Below, piece after piece: positions 22,932 through 23,491 of a stretch of 23,491 nt of DNA (within the stretch, counting starts at the first letter, position 1; each line of letters starts with the position of its first letter). The position numbers were made by a program, and so were the translations under genes. The stretch lies in NCBI GenBank assembly GCA_002362735.1, contig DEUU01000176.1, forward strand, positions 3,121 through 26,611. Reading direction: 5' to 3'. The stretch is from Dehalococcoidia bacterium UBA3254 (GTDB lineage: Bacteria > Chloroflexota > Dehalococcoidia > Dehalococcoidales > UBA3254). The notes beneath the pieces were generated by a model, which worked only from the letters and a program-made list of their open reading frames with translations, searched no databases and had not been told where the DNA came from.

Positions 22932-23491
22932 CTAGAGGCAGCTGGTAAAAAGGGCCAGAATTTGATCGTAATTATAGTCTCTGGGATTGCCCTCTCTGGC
23001 ATAGTCATTTGAATACTGGAACTTAATAATATGAGCGCAATCTTCTTTGGTCATACCAAATTGTTTATTCAGATTGCAGGTCTGGATATTCAGGTCCTTA
23101 AGCAGTCTTTCCGTTTCTTCAAACCATTTATCCGAAGCTTCCATTTTGGTCATATTGCGAGTGTCCACTCCCATGAATTTAACCATTTCAGCAAATTTAT
23201 CCGGATAGACTCCCTGGTTGTATCTTTCCATAGGGATGGAAATCACGGCGTTTGCCAGTCCGTGATGGGTACCGCGTAAAACTGAAATACCATGACCTAA
23301 ACCGTGCACCAGGCCAACCCCTGCACCCATGGATAAAGCCAGAGCCGCCATCGAAGACGCCCAGCAGATAGCTTCGCAGGCGGTGTGGTTCATCCTGTTA
23401 TAAGAAAATTCCCTCAAGTTCCTGGTAATATATTCGATTGCACCCAGAGCCAGATAGGCGGAATATGGAGTCCTTACTCTGGCAATATAGG
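22932..23491 (-). CDS. Iron-containing (group III) alcohol dehydrogenase, C-terminal part, cut by the right edge
   Basis: The last 186 codons are visible and the frame stays open to the right edge (YIARVRTPYSAYLALGAIEY precedes the part seen as a full ORF). The family's metal site is clear: MGAGVGLVHGLGHGISVLRG followed by THHGLANAVISIP gives the two His of H-x3-H and the third His of the H-G-x-A-N-A segment; the Asp ligand is off the edge. The family is NAD(P)-dependent and binds Fe2+ or Zn2+; it acts on alcohols, aldehydes or semialdehydes. The ending is followed by a strong terminator, so the gene is last in its operon. The substrate is not known; reduction of an aldehyde made from acyl-CoA would fit the rest of the window. 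Confidence 0.92.
   Translation of the reverse strand, partial: YIARVRTPYSAYLALGAIEYITRNLREFSYNRMNHTACEAICWASSMAALALSMGAGVGLVHGLGHGISVLRGTHHGLANAVISIPMERYNQGVYPDKFAEMVKFMGVDTRNMTKMEASDKWFEETERLLKDLNIQTCNLNKQFGMTKEDCAHIIKFQYSNDYAREGNPRDYNYDQILALFTSCL

Overview
The window is a piece of a bacterial chromosome of moderate G+C with genes on both strands in short operons. Nothing in it is an rRNA, tRNA, CRISPR array or phage. The gene set points to an anaerobe that lives on CoA thioesters and ferredoxin: a four-subunit 2-oxoacid:ferredoxin oxidoreductase, an archaeal-type thiolase, an HMG-CoA-synthase-like/DUF35 fusion, two class III CoA-transferases and an iron-type alcohol dehydrogenase. Together with the zinc-ribbon/coiled-coil protein and the lipoprotein, this best fits an uncultivated anaerobic Dehalococcoidia (Chloroflexota). 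A clostridial or Desulfobacterota-like host cannot be excluded, and the placement is inference.

Layout. (1) 1-439: a CsbD-family stress protein cut by the left edge and a divergent DUF6496 protein. (2) 447-3439, minus strand: ferredoxin, alpha (VorB-like), beta and gamma subunits of a 2-oxoacid:ferredoxin oxidoreductase, followed by a tandem-ACT sensor protein, in one tight operon. (3) 3440-3854: a regulatory gap with a candidate promoter and two perfect palindromes. (4) 3855-9051, plus strand: the CoA-ester operon (HMGCS-like/DUF35 fusion, thiolase, two CaiB/BaiF CoA-transferases). (5) 9076-14122: a cysteine-containing small protein and a SERCA-like Ca2+ P-type ATPase (minus), a zinc-ribbon DDE transposase-like gene (plus), and a TerC-family membrane protein (minus). 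(6) 14482-19195: a secreted protein, GNAT acetyltransferase, MFS exporter, SAM methyltransferase and lipoprotein. (7) 19206-19764: remains of two short-chain dehydrogenases pointing at each other. (8) 20051-22702: an MBL-fold hydrolase, a double zinc-ribbon coiled-coil protein, and a three-gene minus-strand operon of unknown proteins that includes a 43-residue proline-rich ORF joined to its neighbour by an ATGA overlap. (9) 22863-23491: a strong terminator and the C-terminal part of an iron-dependent alcohol dehydrogenase cut by the right edge.

Main point of interest. The HMGCS-like protein has kept the thiolase-superfamily fold signatures and the DUF35 zinc ribbon, but by motif alignment it has lost all three residues of the HMG-CoA synthase triad (Glu to Thr72, Cys to Leu104, His to Tyr227). 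The thiolase beside it keeps its nucleophile Cys83. Of the two CoA-transferases that follow, one has Met and the other Glu where the family nucleophile Asp is expected. The four genes look like an archaeal-style thiolase/HMGCS/DUF35 assembly put to another use: a CoA transfer plus thiolytic C-C cleavage (or condensation) module, similar in parts to the BbsEF/BbsAB steps of anaerobic toluene degradation. The substrate is unknown. The neighbouring VorB-like oxidoreductase operon could supply or use acyl-CoA and reduced ferredoxin.
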